Position numbers and translations under genes: made by a program
Shown here: positions 7,292 through 8,379 of the stretch, one piece after another
Position numbering within the stretch: position 1 is the first letter of the stretch
Layout: each line of letters begins with the position of its first letter
Assembly (NCBI GenBank): GCA_035528715.1
Contig: DATKYB010000068.1
Location: 1-8,379 of the forward strand
Origin: Nitrospinota bacterium
Lineage (GTDB): Bacteria; JADFOP01; DATKYB01
DNA length: 8,379 nucleotides
Reading direction: 5' to 3'
The notes under the pieces: model-generated
What the model saw: only the letters and a program-made list of their open reading frames with translations
Told to the model about the DNA's origin: nothing
Databases searched by the model: none

Positions 7292-7323
7292 ATAACCTAT
7301 TACAATTCAATAGGTTATTTTAT
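7292..7323 (+). terminator. Hairpin with short T-rich tail, probable terminator of the rtcB-larC unit
   Basis: ATAACCTATT (7292-7301) pairs perfectly with AATAGGTTAT (7309-7318) over 10 bp around a 7-nt loop, and TTTAT follows. It is the most stable hairpin after larC, although it lies 134 bases past the stop codon and its T tract is short. The GC content is low, as it is throughout the region. Confidence 0.5.
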
Positions 7324-7416
7324 GTCTTGCAAGAAAATAATTTCATAAAATATAAAATTGATGAATTGGGGAACATTTTTTAGGTTTTACTGTCTATATA
7401 TATGATAAATTAACCG

Positions 7417-7448
7417 AAAGTCTTATAAATTAGAGACTTTTTATTTTT
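7417..7448 (+). terminator. Rho-independent terminator-like hairpin with long T tract
   Basis: AAAGTCT (7417-7423) pairs with AGACTTT (7434-7440), with one more T-G pair inside, and the strand continues TTATTTTT. The stem is AT-rich but the T tract is good. It could end a small transcript begun inside the intergenic stretch, or catch read-through from larC before the next promoter. Confidence 0.45.
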
Positions 7449-7510
7449 GGAACAGGAATTAAGTTTGTTCTAAATATTTTTTTGAAAAGGTAGTTTTTTA
7501 CAATAAAAAG

Positions 7511-7538
7511 TTGACAAAAAATTATTACGAGTTATATT
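7511..7538 (+). promoter_or_regulatory. Sigma70-type promoter for the helix-turn-helix and sigma factor genes
   Basis: A perfect -35 box TTGACA (7511-7516) and a -10 box TATATT (7533-7538) are 16 bases apart. Transcription would start near 7545 and leave a leader of about 87 bases before ATG 7632. This is the best promoter-like sequence I found in the window. Confidence 0.65.
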
Positions 7539-7595
7539 AAAAATAGATCTTTTTAAGTCAAAAAATTGATCGGATATTAACTTAAAATTTTAACC

Positions 7596-7612
7596 TTATC
7601 CTGAAAGGATAA
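7596..7612 (+). promoter_or_regulatory. Leader hairpin just before the ribosome binding site
   Basis: TTATCCT pairs with AGGATAA around a GAA loop. It ends 8 bases before the Shine-Dalgarno stretch GTGAGGG (7621-7627). It might stabilise the leader or influence translation of the helix-turn-helix gene; the second arm also contains AGGA, which could act as an upstream ribosome-binding mimic. Function is unknown. Confidence 0.35.
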
Positions 7613-7631
7613 TTTAATAGGTGAGGGAAAA

Positions 7632-8006
7632 ATGAAAATCAATAAATACAAAATTGAAACGATTCTTAGAGAGAAGATAGAGCATGGCTCATTGAGCGAT
7701 CAAGAACTTGCAAATATCTTAAAAGTTCATCCGTCTACTGTATCAAGATGGAGAAACAGATTTAATATTCCTCCAGCAGATAAGTTTGAGAAGAGATTTA
7801 GAAAAAAATATGGCAGAGATTCAATCGAGATATTTAAGAAGATGATAGAAGAAGAGTCTTCTCTTCAGGGAATAGCTAATCATTTTGGCTTTACAAGGGA
7901 ATATGCAAGGCAGGTTTTTAATAAGCTCTATCAAAATTCAGATAAGATTGTAAGGCCAAGAAAAAGAGGAAGATATAAAAAGCAGGTTAAAGCTAAGAGC
8001 CATTAG
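7632..8006 (+). CDS. Small basic DNA-binding protein with two helix-turn-helix motifs
   Basis: I do not recognise a named family. The 124 residues show two predicted helix-turn-helix units. The first, about 20-46 (LSDQELANILKVHPSTVSRW, then RNRFNIP), resembles resolvase or transposase-type HTH domains. The second, about 75-100 (SSLQGIANHFGFTREYARQV), resembles sigma70 region 4, where a similar GVTRERVRQ pattern contacts the -35 box. A very basic tail (105-122, KIVRPRKRGRYKKQVKAK) could bind DNA or RNA without specificity. No catalytic domain or membrane segment is visible. GTGAGGG lies 4 bases before the ATG. It has its own promoter and is followed after 30 bases by a sigma factor gene, so it may be a transcription regulator acting with or on that sigma factor; this is inference. 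Confidence 0.8.
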   Translation: MKINKYKIETILREKIEHGSLSDQELANILKVHPSTVSRWRNRFNIPPADKFEKRFRKKYGRDSIEIFKKMIEEESSLQGIANHFGFTREYARQVFNKLYQNSDKIVRPRKRGRYKKQVKAKSH

Positions 8007-8036
8007 TTTTTTCCGTATAAAAAAGGAAATTAAAAA

Positions 8037-8379
8037 ATGAGAAACATCGTATTTAATCCTATTTCAATGTATTTAAAGGATATCTCGAAATTAGGATTAT
8101 TAGACAGGGAAGAAGAGATAGAATTGGCAAGGAGGATTAGAAAGGGTGATAAAGAGGCCGAGAGGAGATTAGTGGAGGGAAGTCTCCGTTTTGTTGTCAG
8201 TATCGCGAATAGATACAGGGGGCAGGCCGTTCCTTTAAGCGATTTAATTAATGAGGGGAATATTGGATTAATAAGGGCAGCAAAGAAATTTGATCCTACA
8301 AAGGGGATCAAGTTTATCACCTATGCTGTTTGGTGGATTCGCACTTCAATCAGGCATGCCCTTGCAAAACAGCAAGGGG
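8037..8379 (+). CDS. Sigma70-family RNA polymerase sigma factor, N-terminal part (3' end outside the window)
   Basis: The frame from ATG 8037 stays open to the window edge and gives 114 residues. Residues 7-38 match sigma region 1.2 (NPISMYLKDISKLGLLDREE, then LARRIRKGD). Residues about 43-112 match regions 2.1 to 2.4: SLRFVVSIANRYRG (49-62), LSDLINEGNIGLIRA (67-81), FDPTKGIKFITYAVWWIR (85-102) for core binding and -10 recognition, then ALAKQQG. There is no region 1.1, so it is more like an RpoS/RpoH-type or group 2/3 factor than a full-length housekeeping RpoD, but the class cannot be fixed without region 4. AAGGAAAT at 8023-8030 serves as the ribosome binding site. It is probably co-transcribed with the helix-turn-helix gene. 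Confidence 0.92.
   Translation, partial: MRNIVFNPISMYLKDISKLGLLDREEEIELARRIRKGDKEAERRLVEGSLRFVVSIANRYRGQAVPLSDLINEGNIGLIRAAKKFDPTKGIKFITYAVWWIRTSIRHALAKQQG

Larger units (their letters stand above)
7158..7631 (+). other. Long non-coding stretch between larC and the helix-turn-helix gene
   Basis: These 474 bases are very AT-rich and hold no open frame with coding character. In order they contain a hairpin at 7253-7285 (ATAAAAGG with CCTTTTAT, 17-nt loop), a stronger hairpin at 7292-7318, a promoter-like pair at 7327-7356, a terminator-like hairpin at 7417-7448, a good promoter at 7511-7538, and a short hairpin at 7596-7612 just before the next ribosome binding site. I do not recognise a tRNA, a known riboswitch or another known RNA family. 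The stretch separates the rtcB-larC unit from the regulatory unit downstream. Confidence 0.6.

Noticed and set aside
7292-7318. T-arm-like hairpin with a 7-nt loop as part of a tRNA
   Set aside because: The stem is 10 bp, there is no acceptor, anticodon or D arm around it, and the loop lacks the TTC-purine pattern in the right place.
8030-8320. Minus-strand open frame over the sigma factor
   Set aside because: It is the complement of clear sigma70 regions 1.2 and 2 and has no family resemblance of its own; the same holds for minus-strand frames at 745-957, 1541-1831, 4701-5162, 6165-6389 and 6930-7115.

Overview
This is an AT-rich bacterial window in which every gene I can support lies on the plus strand. 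A TonB-type periplasmic protein indicates a Gram-negative (diderm) organism. The genes are chromosomal housekeeping and accessory-metabolism types, and I see no sign of a mobile element. I cannot assign a phylum from the sequence alone. An AT-rich anaerobe from a lineage that decodes selenocysteine fits the content.

Layout: (1) 2-1108, the C-terminal adenylyltransferase half of GlnE, cut by the left edge; (2) 1164-2132, a TonB-like protein with a lysine-rich linker; (3) 2164-2580, archease; (4) 2688-4136, the RNA ligase RtcB, interrupted by one in-frame TGA at 2985-2987; (5) 4153-5181, GpsA; (6) 5194-5952 and 5976-7157, LarB and LarC of the nickel-pincer nucleotide pathway; (7) 7158-7631, a non-coding stretch with several hairpins and a good sigma70-type promoter; (8) 7632-8006, a small protein with two helix-turn-helix motifs; (9) 8037 to the right edge, the start of a sigma70-family factor. 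The genes from rtcB to larC are 12 to 23 bases apart and look like one transcription unit, with archease and tonB possibly upstream members.

The main result concerns RtcB. Its TGA falls exactly where the family has its invariant metal-bridging cysteine (Cys98 of Pyrococcus horikoshii RtcB, in the motif GFDINC-GVR). The frame is open and conserved on both sides. Nineteen bases after the TGA is the apical loop of a perfect 8-bp hairpin (2999-3017) whose 3-nt loop begins with G, as expected for a bacterial SECIS element. I read this as a selenocysteine-containing RtcB of 482 residues, with selenium at the dinuclear manganese site of an RNA ligase, encoded just after its activator archease. I cannot tell from here whether such a selenoprotein has been described before.

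Functionally, archease and RtcB form an RNA repair or splicing pair. LarB and LarC perform the first and last steps of making the nickel-pincer cofactor of lactate racemase-type enzymes; the middle enzyme LarE and a LarA-type client are not in the window. The helix-turn-helix protein and the sigma factor seem to form a separate regulatory unit with its own promoter.
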